A stretch of 64,000 nucleotides of DNA from Litchfieldella xinjiangensis. Lineage in GTDB: Bacteria; Pseudomonadota; Gammaproteobacteria; Pseudomonadales; Halomonadaceae. The translations under genes and the position numbers were made by a program. Below the pieces are notes generated by a model that was given only the letters and a program-made list of their open reading frames with translations, ran no database searches and had not been told where the DNA came from. Below are positions 16,571 to 25,289 of this stretch, one piece after another (position 1 is the stretch's first letter; the number at the start of each line of letters is the position of its first letter). The stretch spans positions 434,001-498,000 of the forward strand of contig NZ_JPZL01000001.1 of assembly GCF_000759345.1 (NCBI RefSeq). Reading direction: 5' to 3'.

Positions 16571-17215
16571 CTACCCTTCCGCATTCAGCATGCTTTCCAG
16601 TTCGCTCTCACTGACGCCAAGCATCTGCAAAATGTTGCGCTGGGCAGCGTTGAGGATGTGCTGACGTTCCTGCTCGCCGGGCAGGCTCTTGGCGATGGCT
16701 ACGGCGCCCACCAGGGAGGCGAGAATGGCGCGGGATTTATCGACGATGACCTCGCGGTCGGGTTCGAAGGGCAGTTTCTTGAGGCGGCTCAGGGCGATGA
16801 GACGGGTTTCAAGCATTTTTCTCATGCGCAGGTAGGAGGCTTCGAAGAGTGTTCGGATCTCGGCGTTCTCGTTGCCGATCTCGTTAAACAGCACCGACTC
16901 GGGCCCCGGCTTGTGCTTGCGTTCAAGCTCCTGGAGGTTCCAGCAGTTGGTGACCAGCTCCGTCAGATGCTTCACCGAGAGCGGCCCTTTCACCAGCCGG
17001 GCCGCACGACTGCTCTCCAAGGTTTCGCGCACCGAGGCATGATAGAGCGCTTCCTTGGATGAAAAGTGCGCGTAGAAGGCGCCGTGGGTCATCTTCGCCA
17101 GTTTCATGATCTGGCCGATGGAGACCTTCTCGAAGCCCTTGCGACTGAACAGCTCGATGGCAGACGTGAGAATGCGCTCCCGCGACTTGGCCTTGTGGTT
17201 CGTCGAGTAAGGCAT
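16571..17215 (-). CDS. TetR/AcrR-family transcriptional regulator
   Basis: 214 aa repressor. N-terminal HTH at about 10-56 (SRERILTSAIELFSRKGFEK, then IGQIMKLAKMTHGAFYAHFS). The C-terminal ligand domain is helical and TetR_C-like. It is divergent from a 3-oxoacyl-ACP-synthase-like gene with a 91-bp gap holding both promoters, so the synthase is its probable target and a fatty-acid or acyl-CoA-like ligand is plausible. If that target is indeed inactivated by a frameshift, the regulator may now be left with only autoregulation. Confidence 0.88.
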   Translation of the reverse strand: MPYSTNHKAKSRERILTSAIELFSRKGFEKVSIGQIMKLAKMTHGAFYAHFSSKEALYHASVRETLESSRAARLVKGPLSVKHLTELVTNCWNLQELERKHKPGPESVLFNEIGNENAEIRTLFEASYLRMRKMLETRLIALSRLKKLPFEPDREVIVDKSRAILASLVGAVAIAKSLPGEQERQHILNAAQRNILQMLGVSESELESMLNAEG

Positions 17216-17306
17216 AGCGACCTCACGCTCCCGCGCTGAATATTATCTTGATCATATAACGCCCGGTGCTAGCGTGGCACAACCCTAAGCTGTTCAGGAA
17301 ACTACC

Positions 17307-18571
17307 ATGCAATCACCGCTCGTCATCACCGGCATGGGCATGATCAGCCCGCTTGGTTGCGGCGTCAAGGCAGGCTGGAATCGCCTACTTGCCGGACGCT
17401 CCGGCATTGCTTCGATCACTCGCTTCGATACCGGCGAGCTGCCGATCAAGGTCGCGGGCTCGGTGCCTGATATCGCCGACGATCCGGAAGCCGGCTTCGA
17501 TCCGGACCATGTGGTCGACGTCAAGGAACGTCGCAAGATGGAGCTGTTCAGCCTCTATGCGATGGCCGCTGCCGAAGAGGCGCTGACCCAGGCCAACTGG
17601 TTCCCCTCGAGCGATGCACAGCGCCTGGCCACGGCAACCATCGTGGGCTCCGGCATCGGTGGCTTCCCCACCATCACCCAGGCGCAGAATACGCTCTCGA
17701 CACGCGGCCACCGCCGGCTCTCCCCTTTCACCGTGCCGGCGTTCCTGGCCAACCTGGCGGCGGGCAATGTGTCGATTCGTTATGGCTTTAGGGGGCCGCT
17801 GGGCTGCCGGTGACGGCCTGCGCGGCTGGCGTACAAGCCATCGGTGATGGTATGCGCATGATACGCAGCGGCGAGGCCGACGTAGCGCTGGTAGGCGGCG
17901 CCGAAGCTTGTATCGACCCTCTCGCGCTGGCCAGCTTCCATGCCATGAAGGCGCTCTCTACCGAGCAGGACGCTCCTGCCAAGGCCTCGCGGCCCTTCGA
18001 CCAGGCACGCAATGGCTTCGTCATGGGGGAAGGCGCGGGGATGCTGGTGTTAGAAACCCTGGCCCACGCCGAGGCACGCGGGGCAACACCGCTGGCCATC
18101 CTCAGTGGCTATGGCACCAGCGCGGATGCTCACCACATCACCGCTGGCCCCGAAGATGGCGCCGGCGCGGCAGCGGCCATTCGTGCAGCGCTAAGAATGG
18201 CGGGGCTAGCTCCCGAGGCGATCGACCATATCAACGCTCACGCCACCTCTACGCCGGTCGGCGACCGGGCCGAGATCGCCTCTTTGCGCAACGCCTTCGG
18301 CGATGCACTCGCGGGTATTCCGATTTCCGCGACCAAATCGGCCACCGGCCATCTGCTCGGTGCCGCCGGCGGTGTGGAGAGCATCTTTTCCGCTCTGTCG
18401 GTGATGCATGACCGTCTGCCTCCTACCCTGAACCTGGAGAATCCCGACGCGGACCTGCATGACCTGGATATCGTCAGCGGCTCGCCGCGAGAACATCGCA
18501 GCCAACATGTGCTGTGCAACGGCTTCGGGTTTGGTGGGGTGAATGCAGCGCTGATCGTTAGCAAGGTGTAG
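17307..18571 (+). pseudogene. 3-oxoacyl-ACP synthase II (FabF-like), frameshifted
   Basis: Condensing enzyme of the KAS II type for fatty-acid chain extension, split into two overlapping frames. The first (17307-17813) runs to GFRGPLGCR and stops. The second, shifted as by loss of one base near 17800, resumes with VTACAAGVQAIGDG, the segment with the catalytic cysteine. The two other active-site histidines are intact further on (NAHATSTPVGD and KSATGHLLGAAG), as is the C-terminal NGFGFGG. Joined, the product would be about 421 aa, normal length. The lesion lies in a G/C-rich run (AGGGGGCCGCTGGGCTGCC), so a sequencing error is possible. Divergent TetR gene upstream. Confidence 0.8.
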
Positions 18572-18591
18572 GGGTGTCCAAGCCAGCGGCA

Positions 18592-18795
18592 TTACGTCAG
18601 GTCTTGGTAAGGGTTGTAAGCCACTTCCCAGTAATGCCCTTCCGGGTCTTGAAAGTATCCTGAGTAGCCACCCCAGAAAACGGCGTGGGCCGGTTTGACC
18701 AGCTTGGCGCCGGCGGAAACCGCCTGATCAAGCAGCGCATCGACTTCTGACTCACTGGCCACATTCTGGGCCAACGTGACATCAGAGAAACTTGC
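18592..18795 (-). pseudogene. C-terminal fragment of a VOC (glyoxalase-like) protein
   Basis: About 66 codons matching the second half of a vicinal-oxygen-chelate protein: FSDVTLAQNVASESEVDALL, GAKLVKPAHAVFWGGYSGYF and DPEGHYWEVAYNP, where the Glu of HYWEVAYNP is the usual metal ligand. The first half (about 60 residues) is missing; upstream codons reach a stop with no start codon. It is convergent with the fabF-like gene and truncated at its 5' side at the boundary of the next gene, as if an insertion or deletion removed it. Confidence 0.7.
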
Positions 18796-18894
18796 TTGAG
18801 CGGAGACGCACAGCCCGATGTCCTAGCCGGTGGGTTTACTAAAGCTTTTGCAATATTGGCCGATGGTTATTCCCACGTGAATGAGGGAACGACA

Positions 18895-19818
18895 GTGAAA
18901 ATCGGATTTTCCAACTTTATTACGTTGAATAAACGACTCGATACGCTATCCAACCGGATGACGCCGCGCATCGTCGGCCAAGGCCATGGTTTGGCTACGA
19001 TGTCTTCTGCAGAAGATCCAATGGTCAAGCGCCTCAGAAAGCAAAAGGACGCGTTTGAGCAACTGGCGGCCCTGCCCAGCCCCAAGGAATCGTCGTTGCA
19101 GAGTGCCTCGCAGAAAGTCGGCTTCTTGAAACAGCGCTTGGAGACGCTGAAATCGATGATGCGCTTTGCATCGCCGGAACAGCTTAAATCCATGGCCAAG
19201 GAACTCAAGAGTATCGCGCGGGAGCTTGGGGTGGCGGCTCGACAATTAAGCGGTGCAGGCGGCAACAACGTCGGCCAAACATCCGCGCCAACGGTCACTA
19301 CCGCCCAGCCTGCTAGGAGCGCCCCGAGCGCACCGCAGGCAGTAAGCGAAGGCGCCAGCGCTGAAGCCGAGACTCAGGACGCTAATGCGCAGCTGGCCAG
19401 TATTGAAGCAGAAGCCAACGCTGAGGCGGGTGACGAGAAAAGCGGCGAGCCGCACGGACACGACGAACCAGGCGTATCTAACAGCGAAGGTATGGATGAG
19501 TCGCTACTAGCCCCTCCCCCGCAAGAAAGAGACAACCGCACCCTGAGGGTGAGCGGGAGTGAGGATGCGTTACGCGGTATATTGGTAGAGGCCAAAAAGG
19601 CCCTTAAAGAAGCGATCAATGAGCTTAAGTCTCGGCTAAGCGACAAGGATGAAGAGGCACGCCGCGAACTCAACAAAGCGGAAGAAAGCATGATCAAGCT
19701 CGACCGCAAGCTTGCCCAGTCAACCGCCAACGGTCTCTATTCCTCGTTAGGTCAAATGCTCGCCACTGAAACTAGCAACGCCAGTGTTGCGCTGGGGACT
19801 ATCCATGTGGAAGTGTGA
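18895..19818 (+). CDS. Coiled-coil protein of unknown function
   Basis: Not recognised. 307 aa starting at GTG behind a good AGGGAA site (MKIGFSNFITLNKRLDTLSN); the frame is open further up to a TTG at 18796 but without a ribosome site. Visible: an N-terminal region, a Lys/Glu-rich helical part at about 45-120 (KQKDAFEQLAALPSPKESSL, SMAKELKSIARELGVAARQL), a low-complexity Ala/Ser/Glu linker at about 130-220, and a long predicted coiled coil at about 230-290 (EAKKALKEAINELKSRLSDK, DEEARRELNKAEESMIKL). No signal peptide or membrane segment. Codon use is slightly less GC-rich than the neighbours. It lies between a VOC fragment and a fabF relic, so it was probably acquired. Confidence 0.6.
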   Translation: MKIGFSNFITLNKRLDTLSNRMTPRIVGQGHGLATMSSAEDPMVKRLRKQKDAFEQLAALPSPKESSLQSASQKVGFLKQRLETLKSMMRFASPEQLKSMAKELKSIARELGVAARQLSGAGGNNVGQTSAPTVTTAQPARSAPSAPQAVSEGASAEAETQDANAQLASIEAEANAEAGDEKSGEPHGHDEPGVSNSEGMDESLLAPPPQERDNRTLRVSGSEDALRGILVEAKKALKEAINELKSRLSDKDEEARRELNKAEESMIKLDRKLAQSTANGLYSSLGQMLATETSNASVALGTIHVEV

Positions 19819-19825
19819 GATTTAA

Positions 19826-19885
19826 CGCAGCGAAAGCAAGCACCGCAGCCAATGCGTTCTGGGCAACGGCTTCGGTTTTGGCGGA
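19826..19885 (+). pseudogene. Relic of a second FabF C-terminus
   Basis: About 20 codons read SESKHRSQCVLGNGFGFGG, closely matching the end of the upstream synthase (PREHRSQHVLCNGFGFGG). The DNA is related but not identical, and the reading does not continue into FabF's last residues. It lies right after the coiled-coil gene, so that gene and the VOC fragment are bracketed by two copies of the same fabF 3' sequence. Confidence 0.6.
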
Positions 19886-19960
19886 CATTTCGGTCTTTCA
19901 GAAAATCCACAATCCACTGGAGGGCAGACGTATGCACGCATCTCCCCTCTTCCGCCGGCC

Positions 19961-21139
19961 TCAATTGAAATTGGGTGAGGTCGACTCTTGCCCGCTTTGG
20001 CCTTCCTGCGTTGCGCTCACCTCGTGCTCGGCGGCGTCTTCGGCACCCTCCTCGACCATTTCCTCGGCCTTCTCTTCTTTCTTTTCAGAGGCCTCCGGCT
20101 TCGTGTTGTCCTCGTTCGCCACTGATAGGGTCGCGGTAATGGCGAAGTGGTCGGAGCCGGGTACCGTCAATCGGTTTAGATCGATCAGGTGGAATCCGTC
20201 TGAGACAAACAGATGGTCGATAGGATAACGCCATAGCGGATACTGCGAATGGTAGGTGCTCAACAGGCTTCGGCCGCGGCGCGGGTCCTTCAGGTCGGTC
20301 AGGTCACTGAACAGCAGGGTCGTATCGGACCACGCGACGTCATTGAAATCGCCGGTGACGATCCAGCGGTTGTCTGCGTCCTCCTGAACATGGTGAGCAA
20401 CGAGCATCAGCTCCGCGTCGCGGACGCGGCTGTCTCGGCGCTCGGAGGTTTCATCGTTATGGGCGATCCGGTCCTGCAACCCCGGCGGGACCGGATGGGT
20501 GCCGATATAACGTACCGGGCCGATTCCCGGCACATCCAGCGTCGTGAAAATCGAAGGTCGGCGTTCGGAGACGAGGTGCTTGACCTCTTGTTCCAACAGC
20601 GGGAAACGAGACCAGAGCACCATCCCCAGCCCCTCGCCACGCACCTCCCCGATGCGATAATCGTAGTGCTCATCAAGCGGTGCCAACCCGTCGGCCCATT
20701 CACTATCGATTTCAATCAGTAGCAGAAGGTCAGGATCCTCTCGCTGAACCAGTGACAGTAGCTCGGCATAGCGATCGTTGGTGTAGGTGACGTTCGCCGT
20801 CATGACCTTTAACGCCACCCCGGGCCCGTCGGGCTGAGCCTCAGCGGCTGGCACTTCTATTGACCAAACCGGCGTAAACGGCAGGATATGCGACAGCTGC
20901 CAGGCACCCGCCGCCAGGAGCATCACCAACCACGTAGCATGCTCTTTTCGAGGCCGTTTCCACCACGCATGCACCGCAAGCAGTACCAGGGGCACGAGCA
21001 GCGCCCAAGCCAGCTGAAGCCGTGGGAAATCCCACAGCCTGACCCACCACTGCCCGCTGGGAATCATCGGCAATACGCTCACCACTACCATGAAGAGCGT
21101 CAGTAGTCGGATAAACCATAAAAGCAGTTTGGAAGCCAT
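19961..21139 (-). CDS. Endonuclease/exonuclease/phosphatase family membrane protein
   Basis: 392 aa. Three N-terminal membrane helices (about 5-25, 40-57, 68-85) anchor a catalytic EEP domain at about 108-335. Motifs: VMTANVTYTNDR (metal-binding Asn), LLLLIEIDSEW (metal-binding Glu), WIVTGDFNDVAWS (Asp/Asn pair) and VPGSDHFAI (catalytic His). The tail after 340 is acidic low complexity (KPEASEKKEEKAEEMVEEGA). Such proteins (YafD/vanJ-like) act at the periplasmic or cytoplasmic membrane face as phosphodiesterases or lipid phosphatases; the substrate here is unknown. Confidence 0.88.
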   Translation of the reverse strand: MASKLLLWFIRLLTLFMVVVSVLPMIPSGQWWVRLWDFPRLQLAWALLVPLVLLAVHAWWKRPRKEHATWLVMLLAAGAWQLSHILPFTPVWSIEVPAAEAQPDGPGVALKVMTANVTYTNDRYAELLSLVQREDPDLLLLIEIDSEWADGLAPLDEHYDYRIGEVRGEGLGMVLWSRFPLLEQEVKHLVSERRPSIFTTLDVPGIGPVRYIGTHPVPPGLQDRIAHNDETSERRDSRVRDAELMLVAHHVQEDADNRWIVTGDFNDVAWSDTTLLFSDLTDLKDPRRGRSLLSTYHSQYPLWRYPIDHLFVSDGFHLIDLNRLTVPGSDHFAITATLSVANEDNTKPEASEKKEEKAEEMVEEGAEDAAEHEVSATQEGQSGQESTSPNFN

Positions 21140-21329
21140 GGCACCTTAATCGTGGCGGGGGTAACGAGAAACGCCCCGTTCGTACCGTCTTTTTCGTCCT
21201 GTGAATAGCCTGGGACGCTAACGCAACGCCACGGACCGGGTGATGCTCACCTTAGAATTACCGAGGGTTACAGTCAATTCAGGGCCCCTAGCCTCCTCTG
21301 TACTTCGATTCTTTGCGCGAATCTACGCT

Positions 21330-21749
21330 TCACTCATCGGGGATCAATCGCTTGCCTAGGCTGACTGCCTCATCCACGGAATAGCCGAGCTTGCGGTAGA
21401 ACGACAAGACCTCTTCGTTCGAGGTGCGAATCAGAATATTCAGCTTCGGGCAGCCCAGGGCGTGCAGCGTTTCTTCGATACGTTCCATCAAGCGCCGCCC
21501 GATGCCTTGGTATTGATAGCTGGGATCGACGGCCAGGTAATAAACGGAGCCACGGTGCCCATCGTAACCCGCCATTGCCGTCGCGATGAGGTGCCCTTCC
21601 TGCTCGACAACGATGAGCAAGCCGGGCTGTACCGCCAACTTTCTGTCGATGTCCTTGTCAGGATCGTTCCACGGGCGGAGCAGACCGCACACACGCCATA
21701 GCGCAATTACGGCTTGACGGTCAGCTTCTCGAAACGGTCGTATCGTCAT
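21330..21749 (-). CDS. GNAT acetyltransferase, YpeA-like
   Basis: 139 aa N-acetyltransferase. It starts at MTIRPFREADRQAVIALWRV; longer in-frame starts would run into the upstream gene and add no conserved sequence. Seen: GLLRPWNDPDKDIDRKL, typical of the YpeA group, the acetyl-CoA loop QYQGIGRRLMERIEETL at about 80-96, and the C-terminal NEEVLSFYRKLGYSVDEAVS. The acceptor is unknown. It lies 70 bp downstream of the NYN gene in the same direction and may be cotranscribed. Confidence 0.88.
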   Translation of the reverse strand: MTIRPFREADRQAVIALWRVCGLLRPWNDPDKDIDRKLAVQPGLLIVVEQEGHLIATAMAGYDGHRGSVYYLAVDPSYQYQGIGRRLMERIEETLHALGCPKLNILIRTSNEEVLSFYRKLGYSVDEAVSLGKRLIPDE

Positions 21750-21819
21750 GTGGCGTTCTCTAGGCGGGCTTTTTGCCAAAATCGATTTTGCTAGGCGCCC
21801 AGGGCGAGCGGTCGAAAAA

Positions 21820-22296
21820 TCAAACCAGTAAAAGCCGTTCGTCGATGGAAATGAACTCATCAGCCGCGTTCTTCAGCGCATTGGCTGTCAACTGAGGCAC
21901 GCCGTAGACTTCGACTTTTTTACCGTGCACAGCACGTATTTTATCGACCAGAAGCTCAAAGTCTCCGTCTCCCGAGACCAACACGATGACATCGGAGTGT
22001 TCGGCATATTCTATGGCATCGAGTGTGATGCCCACATCCCAATCGCCTTTTGCGGAGCCGTCCGCTCGTTTGATAAACGGCTTCAGCTTCACCTCGAAAC
22101 CAATGGCCCGCAGTATGTTCTGAAACTCGCGCTGCTTTTGGTCGCCCTTATCAATCGCATAGGCATAGGCTTTAACGACCTTTCTACCCGCGGTCGCCTT
22201 TCGCCAGAACGCGTTATAGTCAAAATTGCTTTTATAGGCGTCCCTGACCGTGTAATAAACATTCTGCACGTCGACAAGTATCGTCACGGTTATCAT
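21820..22296 (-). CDS. NYN-domain (LabA/DUF88) ribonuclease-like protein
   Basis: 158 aa, PIN-fold NYN domain related to LabA and Limkain-type nucleases. Conserved acidic sites are seen in VTILVDVQNVYYTV (first Asp/Asn), GDWDVGITLDAIEY (middle Asp pair) and IVLVSGDGDFELLVDKI (last Asp pair), together with KKVEVYGVPQLTANAL. Family members are thought to cut RNA with a divalent metal. The ATG at 22296 starts right before the core; a start at 22344 is possible. It lies downstream of the OsmC-YcaO gene but is separated from it by a terminator. Confidence 0.85.
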   Translation of the reverse strand: MITVTILVDVQNVYYTVRDAYKSNFDYNAFWRKATAGRKVVKAYAYAIDKGDQKQREFQNILRAIGFEVKLKPFIKRADGSAKGDWDVGITLDAIEYAEHSDVIVLVSGDGDFELLVDKIRAVHGKKVEVYGVPQLTANALKNAADEFISIDERLLLV

Positions 22297-22361
22297 AACA
22301 ACGATTCGTTCATAGCGACTCCAGGGCCGAAAAGCACTGACCACCCTCGCCTATGTCTATT

Positions 22362-22398
22362 TAAAAACGCCCCGGGCCAGAGACCGGCCCAGGGCGTT
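22362..22398 (-). terminator. Rho-independent terminator after the OsmC-YcaO gene
   Basis: Stem AACGCCCTGGGCCGG / CCGGGGCGTT (minus strand, minor mismatch) followed by TTTTTAAA, about 30 bp after the stop of the minus-strand gene at 22429. Confidence 0.85.
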
Positions 22399-22428
22399 GC
22401 TAGATTATCGAGCGTGGCATCTATCCAC

Positions 22429-24624
22429 CTAAACCGCGACCCCTGCCCTTCTGGCACGATGGGCGTGCAGCTTCTTGTAGCTCTCGATCAGGCGTTGATG
22501 CTTTTCCAGGCCTTCCAGCTTCATGCTGGTGGGCGTCAGGCCATGGAAGCGAACATCGCCGGTGACCACTGAGCCGACGACCGCCTCCATGGTCGCTTCG
22601 CCGAACATGCGGCGCAGATTGTAGAGATAGTCGTCGAGCTCCAGCTCGTCGTCGAGCACGATTTCCAGCACCGCGTTCACCGCCTGGTAGAACAGGCCAC
22701 GCTCGACGGTGTTGTCGTTGTACTGCAGGAACATCTCGACACGCTCGAGTGCTTCTTCGTGCTGCTGCAGGGCCAGGTTGATCAACAGTTTCAGCTCGAG
22801 AATGGTGAGCTGGCCCCATTCGGTGTTCTCGTCAAACTCGATACCGATCAGCGTGATGACATCCAGATGGTCGTCGATCTGGCTCTCTTCCAGGCGTTCC
22901 AGAAGGTCGGCCAGCTGGTCGTCATCCAGGGCGTGCAGGTTGAGGATGTCTTCCCGGTAGTCCAGCGCCTTGTTGGTGTTGTCCCAGATCAAATCGTCGA
23001 CCGGGTACACCTCGGAATAGCCCGGCACCAGGATGCGGCATACCGGTGCGCCCAGATCGTCGTGGGAAGCCACGTACACTTCCTTGCTCATATCGTCGAG
23101 GATACCGAACAGGGTCGCCGCTTCTTCCGCCGTGCTGCCGGAGAAATCCCACTCGCAGAAGTCGAAATCGTGCTGGGCACTGAAGAAGCGCCAGGAGACC
23201 ACGCCGGTCGAATCGATGAAGTGCTCGACGAAGTTGTTCGGCTCGGAAACGGCAAGCCCGTTGAAGGTGGGCGGCGGCACGTCGTTCAGTCCTTCGAAGC
23301 TGCGGCCTTGCAGCAGTTCGGTCAGGCTGCGCTCCAGCGCCACCTCGAAGCTCGGGTGCGCCCCGAACGAGGCGAACACACCTCCGGTTCTGGGGTTCAT
23401 CAGCGTGACGCACATGACCGGGAACTGACCGCCCAGCGAGGCGTCCTTCACCAGAACGGGGAAGCCCTGGGCTTCCAGCGCGTTAATGCCTTCGAGGATA
23501 CTGGGGTACTGTTCAAGGACGTGCTGGGGCACGTCGGGCAGCGCCAGCTCGTCTTCGAGAATCTGCTTCTTCACCGCCCGCTCGAAGATTTCCGAGAGGC
23601 ACTGTACCTGCGCCTCAGGCAGCGTATTGCCGGCACTCATGCCGTTGCTGAGGTAGAGGTTCTCGATCAGGTTCGAGGGGAAATACACCGTCTCGCCGTC
23701 AGAGCGCCGCACGAAAGGCAAGGCAACGATGCCCCGGTCTTCCCGGCCGGAATTGGTGTCGATCAGGTTGGAGCCGCTCAGCTCGCCATCCGGGTCGTAG
23801 ATGCCCAGGCAGTAGTCATCCAGGATGCCTTCGGGCAGCTCATCGTTGGGGCCCGGCTGGAACCACTTCTCGTTCGGGTAGTGAACGAAGGCGCTATTGG
23901 CGATCTCTTCACCGAAGAACTGGTCGTTGTAGAAGAAGTTGCAGCTCAAACGCTCGATGAACTCGCCCAGCGCGGAGCACAGCGCGCTCTCCTTGGTGGC
24001 GCCCTTGCCGTTGGTAAAGCACATCGGCGAAGCGGCATCGCGGATGTGCAGCGACCATACGTGCGGCACGATGTTGCGCCACGAGGCGATCTCGATCTTC
24101 ATGCCCAGGTCCGCCAGGATCCCGGACATATTGGCGATGGTCTGCTCCAGCGGCAGGTCCTTGCCCTCGATCCAGGTGTAGGCCGCCTCGTCGGGCGTGG
24201 CGATCAACAGGGCCTGGGCGTCCTCGTCGAGGTTCTCCACGGTCTCGATCTGGAAGTCGGGACCGGTCTGCACCACCTTCTTGACCGTACAGCGATCGAT
24301 CGAGCGCAGGATGCCTTCGCGGTCCTTCTCGGAGATATCTTCCGGCAGCTCGACCTGGATCTTGAATATCTGGTTATAGCGGTTTTCGGGATCGACGATA
24401 TTGTTCTGGGAAAGCCGGATGTTCTCGGTCGGGATATCCCGCGCCTTGCAGTACACCCGCACGAAGTAGGCTGCACACAGCGCGGAAGACGCCAGGAAAT
24501 AGTCGAAGGGACTCGGCGCGGAGCCATCGCCCTTGTAGCGGATGGGCTGATCGGTGATGACGGTGAAATCGTCAAACTTGGCTTCAAGTCTGAGATTCTC
24601 GAGAAAATTGACTTTGATTTCCAT
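22429..24624 (-). CDS. ycaO: OsmC-YcaO fusion protein (ribosomal S12 methylthiolation cofactor-like)
   Basis: 731 aa. Residues 1-135 form an OsmC-like domain with a redox Cys region (SALCAAYFVRVYCKARDIP) and DRCTVKKVVQTGPD. Residues 150-570 closely follow E. coli YcaO: NGKGATKESALCSALGEFIE, FVHYPNEKWF, YFPSNLIENLYLSNGMSAGN, ASFGAHPSFEVALERSLTEL. The remaining 160 residues are helical TPR-like repeats. YcaO folds bind ATP and activate amide backbones; E. coli YcaO aids beta-methylthiolation of ribosomal protein S12 together with RimO, in a way not fully understood. The N-terminal OsmC domain, absent in E. coli YcaO, adds a peroxidase-type thiol site. Stand-alone gene with its own terminator. 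Confidence 0.88.
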   Translation of the reverse strand: MEIKVNFLENLRLEAKFDDFTVITDQPIRYKGDGSAPSPFDYFLASSALCAAYFVRVYCKARDIPTENIRLSQNNIVDPENRYNQIFKIQVELPEDISEKDREGILRSIDRCTVKKVVQTGPDFQIETVENLDEDAQALLIATPDEAAYTWIEGKDLPLEQTIANMSGILADLGMKIEIASWRNIVPHVWSLHIRDAASPMCFTNGKGATKESALCSALGEFIERLSCNFFYNDQFFGEEIANSAFVHYPNEKWFQPGPNDELPEGILDDYCLGIYDPDGELSGSNLIDTNSGREDRGIVALPFVRRSDGETVYFPSNLIENLYLSNGMSAGNTLPEAQVQCLSEIFERAVKKQILEDELALPDVPQHVLEQYPSILEGINALEAQGFPVLVKDASLGGQFPVMCVTLMNPRTGGVFASFGAHPSFEVALERSLTELLQGRSFEGLNDVPPPTFNGLAVSEPNNFVEHFIDSTGVVSWRFFSAQHDFDFCEWDFSGSTAEEAATLFGILDDMSKEVYVASHDDLGAPVCRILVPGYSEVYPVDDLIWDNTNKALDYREDILNLHALDDDQLADLLERLEESQIDDHLDVITLIGIEFDENTEWGQLTILELKLLINLALQQHEEALERVEMFLQYNDNTVERGLFYQAVNAVLEIVLDDELELDDYLYNLRRMFGEATMEAVVGSVVTGDVRFHGLTPTSMKLEGLEKHQRLIESYKKLHAHRARRAGVAV

Positions 24625-24782
24625 GACGGGGTACCGGGCGTTGACTGCGAGACAGGCGGGGGTGTGGCTGTCGTATGGGGCGCGATGGTACCACCTGGCT
24701 ATCGGTCACTAAAGCGAAGCGGCTTGGCCCTACCTCACATAGCCTTCATGCTGGGGGAAAGAGGCCAAGGGATGAACGTACG

Positions 24783-25289
24783 ATGCCAATTCTGATCGAT
24801 TTCAGCGACACGGAGGAAGCCACGCGCTGGCGGCCCATCAACGACGGTATCATGGGCGGTCAGTCAGACAGCGCCCTGCACGCCGAATCGGGATATGTGG
24901 TCTTCGCAGGAGAAATGACGCTGACCAACGGCGGCGGCTTTGCCTCGGCTCGCCGCACACCCGAGCCCTTTCGATTGGGAGACCATGCCGGGCTGTGCGT
25001 CGAGGTGCGAGGGGATGGGCGCCGCTACCAACTGCGTGTCTATACCCCTCAGCTCACCGACGGGGGTGCCTACCGCGCCGTGTTCCAGCCACAGGGTGAC
25101 GAATGGCAGCGTATCGCACTCCCTTGGAGCGCCTTCGAAGCGGTGTTCCGGGGTCGCTTGATACAAGACGCCCCACCCCTGGAGCCGAACGACATCCAGC
25201 AGATCGGACTCCTTATCGCCGACCGCACGGATGGCCCCTTCCGTCTGGAAATTTCACGAGTGAGTACGCTTGATGCCAAACGCTCCTGA
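24783..25289 (+). CDS. CIA30-family protein
   Basis: 168 aa beta-rich domain of the complex I intermediate-associated protein 30 family (NADH:ubiquinone oxidoreductase assembly factor-like, jelly-roll carbohydrate-binding type fold). Seen: RWRPINDGIMGGQSDS near 15, MTLTNGGGFASARR near 50, GRRYQLRVYTPQ and IQQIGLLIADRTDGPFRLEI at the end. No signal peptide. The start ATG follows AAGGGATG. Bacterial members are of unknown function. Its 3' end overlaps the DCC gene by 17 bp, so the two are coupled. Confidence 0.85.
   Translation: MPILIDFSDTEEATRWRPINDGIMGGQSDSALHAESGYVVFAGEMTLTNGGGFASARRTPEPFRLGDHAGLCVEVRGDGRRYQLRVYTPQLTDGGAYRAVFQPQGDEWQRIALPWSAFEAVFRGRLIQDAPPLEPNDIQQIGLLIADRTDGPFRLEISRVSTLDAKRS

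Noticed and set aside
17216-17306. TetR operator in the TetR/fabF gap
   Set aside because: The AT-rich TTATCTTGATCATATAA segment is only roughly symmetrical; not good enough to call.
19815-20228. Plus-strand frame after the coiled-coil gene
   Set aside because: It runs antisense into the EEP gene; the only meaningful part is the fabF relic in a different frame.
22759-24795. 678-codon open frame antisense to the OsmC-YcaO gene
   Set aside because: Shadow frame; the true gene on the other strand carries clear YcaO and OsmC motifs.
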